This document shows, in pieces, positions 54,401 to 64,000 of a DNA stretch of 64,000 nt. The translations under genes were made by a program, and so were the position numbers. The notes beneath the pieces were generated by a model that had not been told where the DNA came from, did no database searches, and saw nothing but the letters and a program-made list of their open reading frames with translations. Source of the stretch: Rachycentron canadum (Eukaryota; Chordata; Actinopteri; Carangiformes; Rachycentridae); assembly GCA_038496675.1 (NCBI GenBank), contig CM076659.1, forward strand, positions 16,686,219-16,750,218, written 5' to 3'. Every line of letters starts with the position of its first letter. Position 1 is the first letter of the stretch.

Positions 54401-54758
54401 GGTGCGGAGCGGTGCAACACCTGAGACACAGAGACATCCCCCAGAGGACGGAGAGATATATAAAGACTGAATTATGGGCTAACACCAACAGATTTCACAC
54501 ACAGAGACAGAGATATGAATGAATATGAATACAACTCTAAACACTTAATGTCAGGCCAACATTATTCATCATACACCACACATCACACTTGGTTAAATGT
54601 TACATGAAAACTTTGAATTGTTACATCAGGCTGATACTGACGTTTCATTAACAAGAAGCACTTAAAAGCTGGGTTTACCAACAGTAAATGCCTTTTTATT
54701 CCAGTAAGCCTTTTTCATTTCATTAGGCCTGAGTTTATAGTGATGCACGCACACCCTG

Positions 54759-54809
<51 letters not shown>

Positions 54810-55465
54810 CCGATTTCAAGCACGGACTCAACCACTCCATAAAAAGCATGAAGTTATTTTCTCAGAAGCTACTACATTTCCTTATAAGCAGGGCTACATT
54901 AAATTGAAAGAAATCTGAACGGAATTTGGTTGGGCAAATGCACACATCTTTTGAAGGCGGCCTGAGGATTAGAAAAAAAATGAATAATCACGCCAACTAA
55001 TATTTACACTGTTTAAACGATAGTGCCTTAAATTACAGCACTGGTTAAACAAAAATAATAGAAAATAACGACATATACATGAATGATGATTAGAGACCAA
55101 CCAACACACGAGGGACATGTAAAACAGACACAACGCCCAGTTTCATCAGTGTTGTTTTCTAAAACCCAAACAGCTAAATATTATTATTAACTTGATACAA
55201 CGCATCATTCCTGACTGAACAGACGTTTAAGTCATTTTCCCGGCGTGTCTCCTCATCACAGTCCTGCAGCAATGACAGACTGGTCCAGGGTCAGTCAACA
55301 GACCCGACAGGGGCCGAACCATCACACCCACAAAACACCAATACTGTAAACAAGCTCCCAGTTAACACTGTACAGCTTTAACGGGGCAGTGGAAACAAGA
55401 GAGAGAAATAATTTACCTGCGACTCTGATGCGGAGGGCACAGCACACCCGAACGGTCGCCGCCAT
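33566..55465 (-). CDS. mrps5: Mitochondrial small-subunit ribosomal protein S5 (uS5m)
   Basis: Twelve minus-strand exons, in coding order: 55417-55465, 54268-54420, 52858-52983, 51959-52072, 51389-51508, 48039-48073, 39931-40021, 39259-39305, 38709-38766, 35048-35110, 34231-34367, 33566-33790. They join in frame to 405 aa (human 430). Residues 1-70 have many Arg/Ala/Ser and no acidic residue, the look of a mitochondrial import signal. Metazoan-specific segments follow (ALWKGVLAETGAGA; GFLWPGLNAPL; GWTGNSWGG; SLGPPDPGP), then the S5 RNA-binding domain (about 198-263, with VAVGNGNGAAG) and the S5 C-terminal domain (about 286-350, with YGLHCHRAVITLCKLIG). The tail DPEPEDEVP matches human MRPS5. 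The protein is part of the 28S mitoribosomal subunit. Intron 6 (about 8 kb) contains the assembly gap. The exon 7 donor (CAG|GTTCGA) is the weakest. The start is the first ATG and overlaps a YY1-type motif. Confidence 0.96.
36426..36924 (+). mobile_element. Internally deleted hAT-like DNA transposon with BED-finger remnant
   Basis: The left edge reads TGGGGCTGGGCAATTA and the right edge, on the opposite strand, TAGAGCTGGATGATA; both resemble hAT-type inverted ends common in fish. Inside, 36811-36855 encodes K-A-N-M-T-N-L-F-N-H-L-D-R-N-P, the histidine part of a BED zinc finger as in ZBED/hAT transposases (GNTTNLFNHLK type). An upstream MATSGEGSG-like start is at 36776. The Cys pair and the whole catalytic domain are missing, so the copy is dead. 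No clean 8-bp target duplication was seen. It lies in mrps5 intron 9. Confidence 0.55.
37481..37640 (+). repeat. Purine-rich (GA) tract in mrps5 intron 9
   Basis: About 160 bp, almost all A and G on the plus strand, hence polypyrimidine in the mrps5 transcript. No tandem unit is evident. Confidence 0.7.
40590..41000 (+). repeat. Long purine-rich tract in mrps5 intron 6
   Basis: About 400 bp strongly biased to A and G on the plus strand (GGAGGAAGG, AGAGGAAG and similar), with few pyrimidines. The open frame crossing it is low-complexity and is not taken as a gene. Confidence 0.7.
42278..42310 (+). repeat. (GT)n microsatellite
   Basis: About 16 GT units in mrps5 intron 6. Confidence 0.9.
44768..44798. 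repeat. Perfect 13-bp inverted repeat
   Basis: GCAAATACAAACC and its exact reverse complement flank a 5-nt AAACA loop, inside mrps5 intron 6. Could be a folded-back transposon end or a structured intron element. Confidence 0.75.
45138..45582. repeat. (TA)n microsatellite interrupted by an assembly gap
   Basis: TA/TATC repeats enter and leave a run of 340 N (45207-45546). The true length of the array is unknown; the gap lies within mrps5 intron 6 and touches no exon. Confidence 0.95.
46519..46600 (+). repeat. 80-bp dispersed unit, copy 1, next to (CA)n
   Basis: A segment starting GCCTTTTTATTCCAGTAAGC and running into a CA repeat. A nearly identical copy occurs at 54690-54770 with only about three differences. 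Both copies have the same orientation and the same adjoining CA repeat, and both lie in mrps5 introns (6 and 1). Confidence 0.85.
46775..46838 (+). repeat. (GT)n microsatellite
   Basis: About 32 GT units, some 170 bp after a CA repeat on the same strand. Confidence 0.95.
48335..48408 (+). repeat. (AC)n microsatellite
   Basis: About 37 AC units in mrps5 intron 5, followed by CACGCATG variants. Confidence 0.95.
49440..49780 (+). repeat. Eroded teleost dispersed repeat
   Basis: Contains GCCAGCATGCTAACATGCTC, later CATGCTAATGTTTGCTAATC and AGCACTGAACACAAATTGCA, then an ACCATCCCTAGAG end. This order of motifs is that of a non-coding repeat found in very many teleost loci. It lies in mrps5 intron 5. 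Family name not assigned. Confidence 0.6.
49805..50140 (+). repeat. Purine-rich tract in mrps5 intron 5
   Basis: About 330 bp dominated by AGAGA, GAAAG and GAGGA strings on the plus strand. Confidence 0.7.
53085..53175 (+). repeat. Short dispersed repeat fragment (TTTATTTATATGGC type)
   Basis: GCTTTATTTATATGGCATCT followed by an A-rich stretch resembles a repeat common in fish (TTTATTTATATAGCACCTTTC type). Located in mrps5 intron 2; eroded and incomplete. Confidence 0.4.
53990..54192 (+). mobile_element. Possible LTR-retroelement end (fragment)
   Basis: A stretch with GTTAAATAAATTCCTTTGTT, then GTGTTTCCCTCTTTTGTAG and an ACCCGGGCCATAACATA end resembles the 3' part of solo LTRs often seen in fish. 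The last 14 bp are duplicated in tandem (54164-54177 and 54178-54191). No partner LTR or coding part was found. Low certainty. Confidence 0.3.
54690..54770 (+). repeat. 80-bp dispersed unit, copy 2, next to (CA)n
   Basis: Second copy of the unit at 46519-46600, in mrps5 intron 1, passing directly into a CA microsatellite that continues to 54807. Confidence 0.85.
54761..54807 (+). repeat. (CA)n microsatellite
   Basis: About 23 CA units directly after the 80-bp dispersed unit. Confidence 0.95.
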
Positions 55466-55468
55466 GTT
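55458..55468 (-). promoter_or_regulatory. YY1-type motif overlapping the mrps5 start codon
   Basis: On the minus strand AACATGGCGGC fits the extended YY1 site AANATGGCGGC exactly, with its ATG being the initiator of mrps5. Such sites at or just after the start are frequent in housekeeping and nuclear-encoded mitochondrial genes. Binding inferred. Confidence 0.55.
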
Positions 55469-57379
55469 GGCTATGAAGGGTCCTTTAGGGGACAACAAGG
55501 TGTCTGAAGTCTGCCTGTTGAGAAATATGTCGATTCAGAATTGTAGGTACTTTGTATTGCACATTTATTTATTTATTTAACTTTTACTTTGTATTGTACA
55601 TTATTTTTATTATTAGTAGTTTTAGTATTATTAGTAGTTTTATTATTATTATTATTATTATTGTTGTTGTTGTTGTGTTGTAGCTATATTTTACTCAAAA
55701 ATTTCCAGTTAAAGCTGCTTTATTCTTCTACTCAACTATATTTGTATGGCAACTATAGTTAGAACTGGTTACTTTGATTTTGCATTCAAAACATACAATT
55801 AGTATTAACTCTGATACACTGTTGTGGATAAAATGCACAACACACCTAGACTGGTCTCCAAAACCAACAATCTTTGCTGTTTTTCAAGACGTTTGTAAGC
55901 GTGATGAGATACATCATGATCTGAAAAAGACTCAATTTCTGCATGATTATTTTAAGTAAATTCAACCTTTAATTTAATGTTTACATTTTTAGATCTCATG
56001 ATGAATATCACAAGTTCCTTCCAATGAAAACCACGATGAAGGTCGATATTAATTGAGCTGCTATAGGTTTTTCATGTCAAACATTTTTCATTTCTGTAAT
56101 GACTCATCTGTTGTTGATTTAGTTTAATATCTATCTCATTTTCAGGTTCAAGTTACTGAAGCCAGTTGGTTCAACATTTTCAAAACTTAAATACTTAAAT
56201 AACTGAACTAAATATTAATCAAAGGTCAAATAATTCATACGTCTAAGGCAGTTGAGGAGTTTACATCTTTAAACTGGTCCATTTTGAAACAAGGAAAGAA
56301 GGGCAGTAAAACTTGATACACTTTAACACACAAATCTGTTATTTAGATTTTCATACATGTGTGTGCTGAGACCTACACAATGTACACATGACTGTACACA
56401 GCTATCTCCTAGTGAATACATCAGACCACCAATCTTTTAGCTTTTGGATATTTTTGAAATACAGGAGAGTGAATGGTAATTACCCACTGTATGTGTCTCA
56501 ATTTCACCTTATTCAAGATAATTTCTTCAATATTACAGCCATTTTCCCCAATACAGTGGAGCGCTGCAATCAAAGAGCTGCTAAAGGACACACAACTGCC
56601 CAGCTGTGTGACAGCGGGAGGTGGGAGTTGCTGAATCAATGCCTTTCCGACAGAAACTTTTCCAAAATAATTGCCCCATAATGACAGCTTCATCCAGGGT
56701 TTTATGTAAAAGTGTGAGTCACTTTTCTCGGCTTTGTACAGCAGTGAGCGGAGGAGTGAAGAGTGGGAAAATATTATATTTTTTTGAGGTAAACACTGTG
56801 CTGCTGAAGTTCAGTGCAACTCAAGTCAAAGTAATAGAAGTTAGTCTTGAAAATACAGAAGTGCAGCTCACTAAGAAAACATTCCTGATATTTGGTCTGA
56901 GTGGGATGTCTCAACCTTTAAGGGTCAGCTGTTTGTCTGTTACATAGAGGATTAGACTGTATTATTTATATAGAGATGTTAAGTTAGAGGAATTATTGTG
57001 GGCGTATAGGATCCTCGATGTAAAAGAAAACATTTGTCCACAGACTGTCAGGTGACAGGCAGCAGGAGCACTTCCAGGATCCGAATGGATGTGAATAACA
57101 AGGGCCAAAGATAAGCAGCTGCCTTAGACGCTATATGGTTGTCAAAGGTCAAAGGTACAAACCTGCACACATAATGAAAAGCTAATGTGGTGGTTGTCCT
57201 AGAAGGTGACATTCACTCATCCTCGAGAGATAGATTGGTGACAGGACACTAACTGTAGTAGAAAGTAGCTTCTGGAGCTTTTCTTTACCTTTTTACTCTT
57301 TTTACAGTTTGGTTTATTTTCCCTTACATTTCATTTAAAGATGCATTTTACACCATTCAAGTAAATAAAACTGTATCAG

Positions 57380-57535
57380 AGTAGGAAAATGAAGCTCTCC
57401 ACACAGGCTTGCTGTTGTCATGTTGGTGAATTTCATGACAATCCACCCAGTAGTTTTTAAGATATTTCATTTCCACAAGGAAAACTTTGCTGTGACAGGA
57501 GCCCCAACACTAGCATGGCTATAAACACAGAGGGT
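57380..57535 (+). repeat. Eroded teleost dispersed repeat
   Basis: GAATTTCATGACAATCCACC, then AGTAGTTTTTAAGATATTTC and further on ACTAGCATGGCTATAAACAC follow the motif order of a repeat very common in teleosts. Same superfamily as the copies at about 49440 and 58770. Confidence 0.55.
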
Positions 57536-58769
57536 AAGAATATGCACATTCACACAGATTGGACTGATTTTTAGAGTATTTAATAACTACAGGGCAGCGT
57601 TTTGTTCACAGTTTCTCAAAAAAAAACATGATATGACTGAAACTCATAGTCAGAACCTATAAATGTGTTTAATGTACCAAGTAGGAAAGTCCTGTGTTTC
57701 TTTGTTAAGGACAATCATTTCAGGGCTTGCATGTGTTTTCAGTTACTCTGGATGATAGGAGGTCTGTGCAGGTTTGACGTTGGATGGAGCTATGCTGAGA
57801 AATTATTTGAGTGAATGTACAAATAAAAACAATAAAGGGTAAATGGTGTTGCATAGTGTAAGTACTAACAAGAGATGGAAGGAGCAATTAGTACACACCT
57901 ACACCAGCCTGCTAAATGGGAACGACTCTGTGGGTGAGCCATACACTGGATTTAAAAATGTTCAAAGGTAAAAAAAAAAAAAAAAAAAGACTTCCATTTC
58001 TCTGTACCTCTATTGTAGCTGTGTTTAAAGTATTTTAAAATCTAAAAGTAGGGATGAAAGTTGGTCTTGTGATTGTTGTTTGCCTTAAATCACACTGTCC
58101 CCAAATTAGCAAAATCTATCTTAAAAATTTAGGACCAACTCTGGCAAAAAAAAATAAAAAATAAAACATGAAGAAAATGTCTATTGTGGTAAAGGCCTCT
58201 GTGAGAAATAAGGGACAGAATCACTGATGTTAAAACTTGAACTTACACACTCATGTTCTAGTTTCTGCAGTTGAACTTGAACTTGAACATTTTCAATCAA
58301 AGACCTGAGGTAAGGCCTCTTCCCACCTCTACCTGCAGAATGATAACTCTCCTCTCTACACACTCTTATCTGAAACTTAAACATCACCTCTCTCCTCTTA
58401 TTGCTTTTCTCAACTAAATCCTTTTTTTTTTTTTTACAAGATCATTCAAGCTTCACCAGATGAGACGATATGACCTGTTGTCTTTGAGCTACAATCTGAA
58501 CAGCCTTTGTGGTGCTGTTACTCCTTGGAGGCTGCTCTACAGCACATGACTCTCAGTGTGTCTGAGTAATCATTGCTTCTTCTTGTCATTGAATAGACAA
58601 GAAATTATTTAGCTATGTTAAACGTTTACAACTACATTTAAACTATAAAAGTCATTCATGTGCATTTAGCAAAAAAGCTTTTAGAGCTAATGTAGAGTGG
58701 CTGCTTAAGATTTCTTGACCATATTAGTCATAATGTTCATTCATGAAGGTTCAAGTTATATTTCTGTCA

Positions 58770-58940
58770 TAGGAAAAAGCAACATGACCTGATCATGCCT
58801 CTATATGAAAAGTTATTAAAATTCTCCACAGATTCGACAAAAATGTTTGCACCGAATTTCATGACAATCCATTTTGCACTTGTTACAGTTGGTATTTCAA
58901 CTCAAATTGAAGTCAGTGGCTATCCTTTTGAGAACCTGAA
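58770..58940 (+). repeat. Eroded teleost dispersed repeat
   Basis: TGACCTGATCATGCCTCTAT and ACCGAATTTCATGACAATCC occur in the expected order of the same family; the remainder is diverged. Confidence 0.5.
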
Positions 58941-59065
58941 TGTCTGTTCAAGATTTCAGGGTTTTATTCAATTTCAGTACAAAAAAAGACTGTACCTATT
59001 CAACATTTTGACAACATATAAATATGTTCAAAGGTTAGCTGGTTAGCTGTTGGCCTTCTACACAC

Positions 59066-59090
59066 ACATACACATACACACACACACACC

Positions 59091-59127
<37 letters not shown>
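59066..59127 (+). repeat. (CA)n microsatellite, interrupted
   Basis: CA repeats with two short interruptions (ATACACATA and CG). Confidence 0.9.
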
Positions 59128-59129
<2 letters not shown>

Positions 59130-59294
59130 CTTTTATACACACTGATTACAATATAAACAGATGGAGGAGCAAGAGAGAGAGAGAAAATGACAGAGACACA
59201 GAAAATCCTCTGCTCTCCCATCTTCTCTAGGTGGCTTTAAAGAATATTGGTAGACATCTATCACATTGCCTGTCAAGGACAAAGAGTAAGAGTC

Positions 59295-59640
59295 CCAGTA
59301 AACTTTATTTATAATCTACCTTTAAAACCACAACAGGAGAGAAGATACAACAAAGCAATTGAAAGCACAAATCCCCAAATAGCAGTAAAATAAAACAAGA
59401 CAGAATAAATGCGAGTTGCAAAGCAATACATTATAAATATGACAGTACATTCATATAGTTTAAAAAAAGCTTTTTACAGTGAAGTACTGACTCAGCTGAC
59501 CTGAGGAGGAGGCTGCTCCATAATGCTGCAGCTAAAACCATGAAAACAGCTTTGTGTTTTGAGCCTTGACCAAAGAACATTTAACAGCTGTTGGCCACCA
59601 GATGTGAGGAGAGTTCATGTTGAATATGGAGCTATATTAG
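59295..59640 (+). repeat. Eroded teleost dispersed repeat (TTTATTTATA type)
   Basis: Starts at AACTTTATTTATAATCTACC, passes through an A-rich part and a CTGACCTGAGGAGGAGGCTG segment with CTCCATAATGCTGCAGCTAA, ending near AGCTGTTGGCCACCAGATG. This order resembles a longer copy of the repeat fragment at 53085. Confidence 0.45.
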
Positions 59641-60135
59641 AAATATATTGAGTGAGTGGGAGAATGGGAACGAGAAACTGTAGCGCATTTTACCTGTCAG
59701 TCAAAAAATATAGGTCAAACTGATACCTTCCTTCTGGTTTCTGGGAATTTTGCTTAAATTTTTTTAAAATTTATTTTTTTGTCCTCATCTCCAGACAGTT
59801 GTTTTCAACAGAAACAGGTAATCACATCCCTCTTTTTTCTTTAGGAGACTGAGATTTAAATGAAATTATGTTTTTACAAATACTTGCTAATTTATTGAAG
59901 ATAAAAAAGTTAAATCTCTCACTTAAAAAAAGGATTAAAGACCCTTTGCTGTGACACTTTCTGTTTCCTAGAGAGTCCACCTGTGGCAATAGTCATACAT
60001 CACAACAAAAAGACGTAGCCCTTGTAGACTGCTGTAATAAAGTTGTGGTGATGCCCTATATATCATGGCTCAGGAATCAAACCACAAAGAAAAATGCCAT
60101 TGGGAAATTTCAGCTTCTGATAAACTTGATACATT

Positions 60136-60166
<31 letters not shown>

Positions 60167-60184
60167 ATGGTTTACTGACTTTAG

Positions 60185-60236
60185 GTTAACATAATTAAAT
60201 GGGGTCTGAATACTTTCTGATACCACTGAATGTGAC
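60185..60236 (+). mobile_element. Tc1/mariner-like terminus (fragment)
   Basis: AAATGGGGTCTGAATACTTT followed by CTGATACCACTGAATG closely resembles the end of Tc1-like transposons in fish (GGGGTCTGAATACTTTCCG type). A T-rich run precedes it. No transposase frame or opposite terminus was identified. Confidence 0.5.
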
Positions 60237-61440
60237 ATTTGAAGATTCCCATCTCGCCAATGGAGAAATCTGGTTTATGAACTTCCAAAAACAATCAGAT
60301 TGGTCTGTGATGAGCAGCGATACAGTTAAATGTAAAATGTAGCAGTAAAACAGTTTAAATGATAATCTCCTCATGACAGTGTCACTTGTCTTAGCTGATA
60401 ACTAATTGGTTAATACCTGTGATGCATTAATTCAAAAGTCCATGGACCTAAAGTGATACAGCAGCAGTAAATGAAAAGACAAAGCAGCAGAAATAGAAAG
60501 CGAGGCAGGTGGAGAGTTGAAGGCTTCTCCCAAAGGAGTTATCCTGAGGTCATCTTTACCTGACATGGATCGATACCATAACTCCCTGTCCTCTCTTCTC
60601 TGACACCTCCTCTTCCTCTCCACCTCTTCATCTCCTCCTCCTTCTCCTCATTCCTGAAGCAGGACAGGAGACACCACCACCACAAGTGGCTTTAACTGCA
60701 CCAAATCCTTTTTTGCCTTGTTTTAATCTTTTGATTTTCACCAGATATATGAGGGTGTCGTTCCAGCAGAGTGTCTGACAAAACCATTTCAAAACCAGCC
60801 TCAACTTCTCCTCTGTACCTCTGTGCAGATGACACATTACAAACTAAAACCAGAACAAATGAACAGACAAACATATCTAATTAATGATAAAAAAATCCTT
60901 CACAGTCAGCAGATCTCAACCGAAAAAAAAAAAACAAAAAACAATGGGTGATTTTGGACCAGTGTGTGATAAGTCTCACTCCACATCAAGACACATCAAG
61001 ATTAAAAGGATTTTGTCCACCTCTTCTTATTTGTTCAGGTGACTCATAATGGTACACAACCTTACTAAGAGGCTTTATGTTGATTTTATTTCTGCAGATT
61101 TGTCACAGATCTGCAGGTCAGGTCTGGCTGGGAAAGCTGATCATGAGAGTGTCTGCAATAAAGGTCACAGTGTCTAGTGACATTTTTTTTTTTTTCTGTT
61201 TTGCTTTAACCTTTTTAAAACCCTTCTTTATTCAGGGTAGTTTCACTCACCCATGGAAGCTGCACAGTGCAACCACAGTCTGATCTCTCATAAACCTACT
61301 GTACATTATCATAACCCAGGGACTTTCCTGTAAAAGATGAGGCCATAGGTCATTTGGGTGCCTAAACATAACCAAGCCATGAGCCTTTATTATAATAAAT
61401 GGCGATGGTCACTGTCGGTACAGTACATGTGTTTATTATT

Positions 61441-61454
61441 GTAACCATGGCAAC
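61441..61454 (+). promoter_or_regulatory. Perfect X-box palindrome (RFX motif)
   Basis: GTAACC-AT-GGCAAC matches GTNRCC-N2-RGYAAC at every defined position. No gene start was found nearby; it lies about 6 kb upstream of mrps5. The surroundings (for example GCCTAAACATAACCAAG at about 61360) look repeat-derived, so it may be a repeat-borne site. Confidence 0.4.
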
Positions 61455-64000
61455 AAGTAGGCGTGCTGATAGAGGGGCGCTATTTCAGCAGATCCTATAG
61501 GTCATATATATATATATATGCAGGTTGAACTAACTAGAATTGCAATGTTTAACTGAAGCAGAGAGGTTTTGTCTGACTGAAATTTAAACTTCAGTTTGTG
61601 ATCGAAGGGGATGAAGCAGGTGAACTCTAGAAGGGATCAGTGTTTTTCTTTCACAGAGAACCAGTGCAGAGGCAGGCGACAATCCTGAGGTTTCATTTAG
61701 CTTCAGTTGCAAAGTGGGCAGTAATCTGAAGACTTCTCCCAGAGGTGAGAGATGTTGCAGTCAAAGTGGTGCTGTGATTGAAACAACAGTGATTTAATTC
61801 TGTTTCGAGCACATCTGTCTGAATTGTGAAATTGACCCTCATGTTTAGACTGTGGCTTTGCTTTTCTAGCCCTTTGTCTGTCTACTGTTCTATTTTCCCT
61901 TGTGTGATTTCCTTGACAGCCATTTTAGAGTTTCGTTATGCAAAGTGATATTATAACTGCAATTACTGCTATTAAAATGAATCCACCTCCTTCCCCTGAG
62001 CACCTCCTCTTTTCGCTCTTCTCATCTTTATAGTTTAACAGAAAAAAAGGCCCCAAACTTCTTACACAGTAAGAAGTGTCAGATGAAAAATTTACCACGT
62101 GTGACGTTATGTAATATTAATTGTTGTAGAAGCCGTAGAGCAAAGGGGAAAGGATTGTCTGAGGAAAGACTGGTAAACAGGTGGAGAAAATGAGATGGAA
62201 AGAGGAAAATTAAAAAAAGTCAGAATGGGAAGAAATAAGACAGAGGCACAAAAAATGATGGGAAAGAAAAAGCGAAGGAGGAGAAAATATAACTGAAGGA
62301 AAGGAGAAGAAAAGGAAAATAGTTCAGATGGAGAATAAAAAGCATATTTGAGGAGAAACAGAGATGTGGAAGACATGTATGAATGAATATATGATGACAA
62401 ATCTATGGTGTTAGCCATAACAACCAATTTCACATTTATGCAGAAACACACACAAAGCTGTGTCTCATTTCACTTTCACCCTCTGACTAGGTGTGTTTGT
62501 AAATTTTTATCTTATAAAACCTTTGATAAACATAAATAAATGTTGAATACAAGTCAGAGGTGCTGGCCTGTTCAGTAGCCCCTTACACCTCCTACACCTC
62601 TGAAGATTAACTAAAAGAAAACAGACATTTCTTCTGGGAATGTGCTGCAAAGGAGAAAGACAAAGGAGAAAAACCTTGCACTCGGACTTTGACGAAAAGA
62701 TTGTTGCCTGCTTCAAAAGGTTTTTCACACCTCTACTCATTAGCTGTTTTTAAGGAGGTCCACTTCAAACTGAAGGCAAATTCTACATCAATTGCAGGGT
62801 TAAAGGGACAAACCCAAAGAAGTTTATACTGAAAAATCTGTCTTTCTTCTTGAGATGTCTGGGCCCATGAATTTTGTTTATTTAAGTAATAGGTAGTTAG
62901 CCAAGGGCAGACTGTGCTGCTGGACAATTGAGCCAATAAGTAACAGACAAAGAAAACTGCAGCTGAATCTGAATCAATTGGTATGTGCCGTTATTGAGTG
63001 GACCATAACGTGCAGTTACTTGGCCAGATAGATGTGGGAAGAACCGTTTTAATTTGATTGGCTTTGATCTTCTTAATATTTTGACACATCCCTACCTTGT
63101 AGCCAATTAAATTTGGTCTATGTGGGTTTGCCCCACCCCCTTTCTTATCGCTGATGTCAGTCAATCAGACACTCAACATCAGAACATGATGAAATGGATG
63201 AAATGTGACCTAACCTTTGACTGTGTTGACAGTGTGTATAAAACATCGATAAAAAACATGCTATGAGACAAGACTAGGTGAAGCAGTGACATGGGTGAAC
63301 ATGGGTCCAATGAGACGGACAGGCAGAGATGAGGGAAACAGCAAAACAGTGCCAGAGTCAGACCCACAGCCCTGAGTCTGATCCAGCACCGCTACTAGAG
63401 TCAGGGCCGGCACAGCCATCAGAGCCCAGGCAAAGCACCAGTGACCTAGTGAACTTGATGATGATAAGGCCTCTGGTACACAAGTTATACATCACAAGTG
63501 AGGTAGCTAACAGTTACATTTGTATAAATGAGACATTAATATGATGGCTGACTGACTTTTGTTTCATTAACTCAGAGACTAACTACTAGTTAGATCTTTT
63601 TTTCTGCGTTTGATGAAACAAAAACTGCTAGATTATAAATCTTGGCCCTGTATTTCTCAACCTGCTGTAGCTACTGTCTACATGAAATTAGCCTGTTGCT
63701 ACAAAGACTACTGCTGTAGAGGTAGAATTAGTGATTTCGAGGCCCAAGATAAACTTTCATAATGGGAATATCTCAAAACCTTTCACCTTTAAATAAAATT
63801 TTAACACAGTAAAAATACCATCCTTACAACTACTTGGCTTGTATGTTGTATGAACACTATAACTGATTTGTTACAGGATCATAATCAGTAGTGATTACTT
63901 GAGGAGAGCAAGATAGGTGTGTATAATGTTTTTGAAAATTTAGCTGGACAGCAAATACAGATCTGGAATAATGTTGTGACCAAACCTCTGCCCTTGAGGC

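Larger units (their letters stand above)
55466..64000. other. Upstream flank of mrps5, no gene recognised
   Basis: 8.5 kb with no exon I can support. The left edge must hold the mrps5 promoter. The rest has ATT/GTT repeats (about 55635-55680), eroded dispersed repeats (57380-57535, 58770-58940, 59295-59640), a (CA)n at 59066-59127, a Tc1-like end near 60185-60236, A/T runs at 57971, 58418 and 60141, and an X-box-like palindrome at 61441. A purine-rich stretch spans about 62145-62370. Confidence 0.55.

Noticed and set aside
56388..56693. 97-codon plus and 90-codon minus open frames upstream of mrps5
   Set aside because: No recognisable domain, no clear splice partners, and the two strands are equally open.
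60628..60874. Minus-strand frames, one with a hydrophobic start (MFVCSFVLVLVC)
   Set aside because: Looks like a signal peptide, but no family match, no supported exon partner, and it ends in low-complexity GA-rich sequence.
61465..61492. RE1/NRSF or CTCF site near GGGGCGCTATTTCAGCAG
   Set aside because: Half-sites are in the wrong order for RE1, and the CTCF core has an extra base.

Overview
The window is vertebrate nuclear DNA, almost certainly from a ray-finned (teleost) fish. Genes are split into short exons with GT-AG introns. CA/GT, GATA and GA microsatellites are frequent, the intergenic DNA is AT-rich, and there are eroded copies of repeats typical of teleosts. One assembly gap (340 N) lies inside a TA microsatellite. 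No bacterial-style operon, CRISPR array, prophage or defence system is present.

Five protein-coding genes could be rebuilt exon by exon, with reading frames that close at every junction. (1) A short-chain dehydrogenase of the C-factor type, minus strand, 1952-3735, 4 exons, 263 aa. (2) nphp1 (nephrocystin-1), plus strand, 4589-11806, 20 exons, 696 aa; it is head-to-head with gene 1 across an 853-bp spacer that carries an X-box-like RFX site. (3) and (4) Two tandem MARVEL/MAL-family proteolipid genes, plus strand: 19759-24466 (157 aa, mall position) and 27337-31088 (152 aa, mal), each with 4 exons and the same intron phases. (5) mrps5 (mitochondrial small-subunit ribosomal protein S5), minus strand, 33566-55465, 12 exons, 405 aa, convergent with mal.

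The gene order nphp1 - mall - mal - mrps5 is the main biological message. From general knowledge, in human these genes lie in two separate 2q segments (NPHP1/MALL and MAL/MRPS5), so the window looks like the unbroken ancestral block. The products are not one pathway: a ciliary transition-zone scaffold, two membrane-raft tetraspan proteins and a mitoribosomal protein, with an SDR enzyme at the edge.

The rest is intergenic or intronic. It holds microsatellites, purine/pyrimidine-biased tracts (mostly in mrps5 introns), several eroded dispersed repeats, an internally deleted hAT-like element with a BED-finger remnant (36426-36924), a Tc1-like terminus (about 60185-60236) and some perfect hairpins. 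I saw no support for a further gene in 55466-64000. I found no previously undescribed system; the most testable observations are the RFX/X-box-like sites, the changed active-site residues of the SDR, the near-identical 80-bp repeat in two mrps5 introns, and the hAT remnant.
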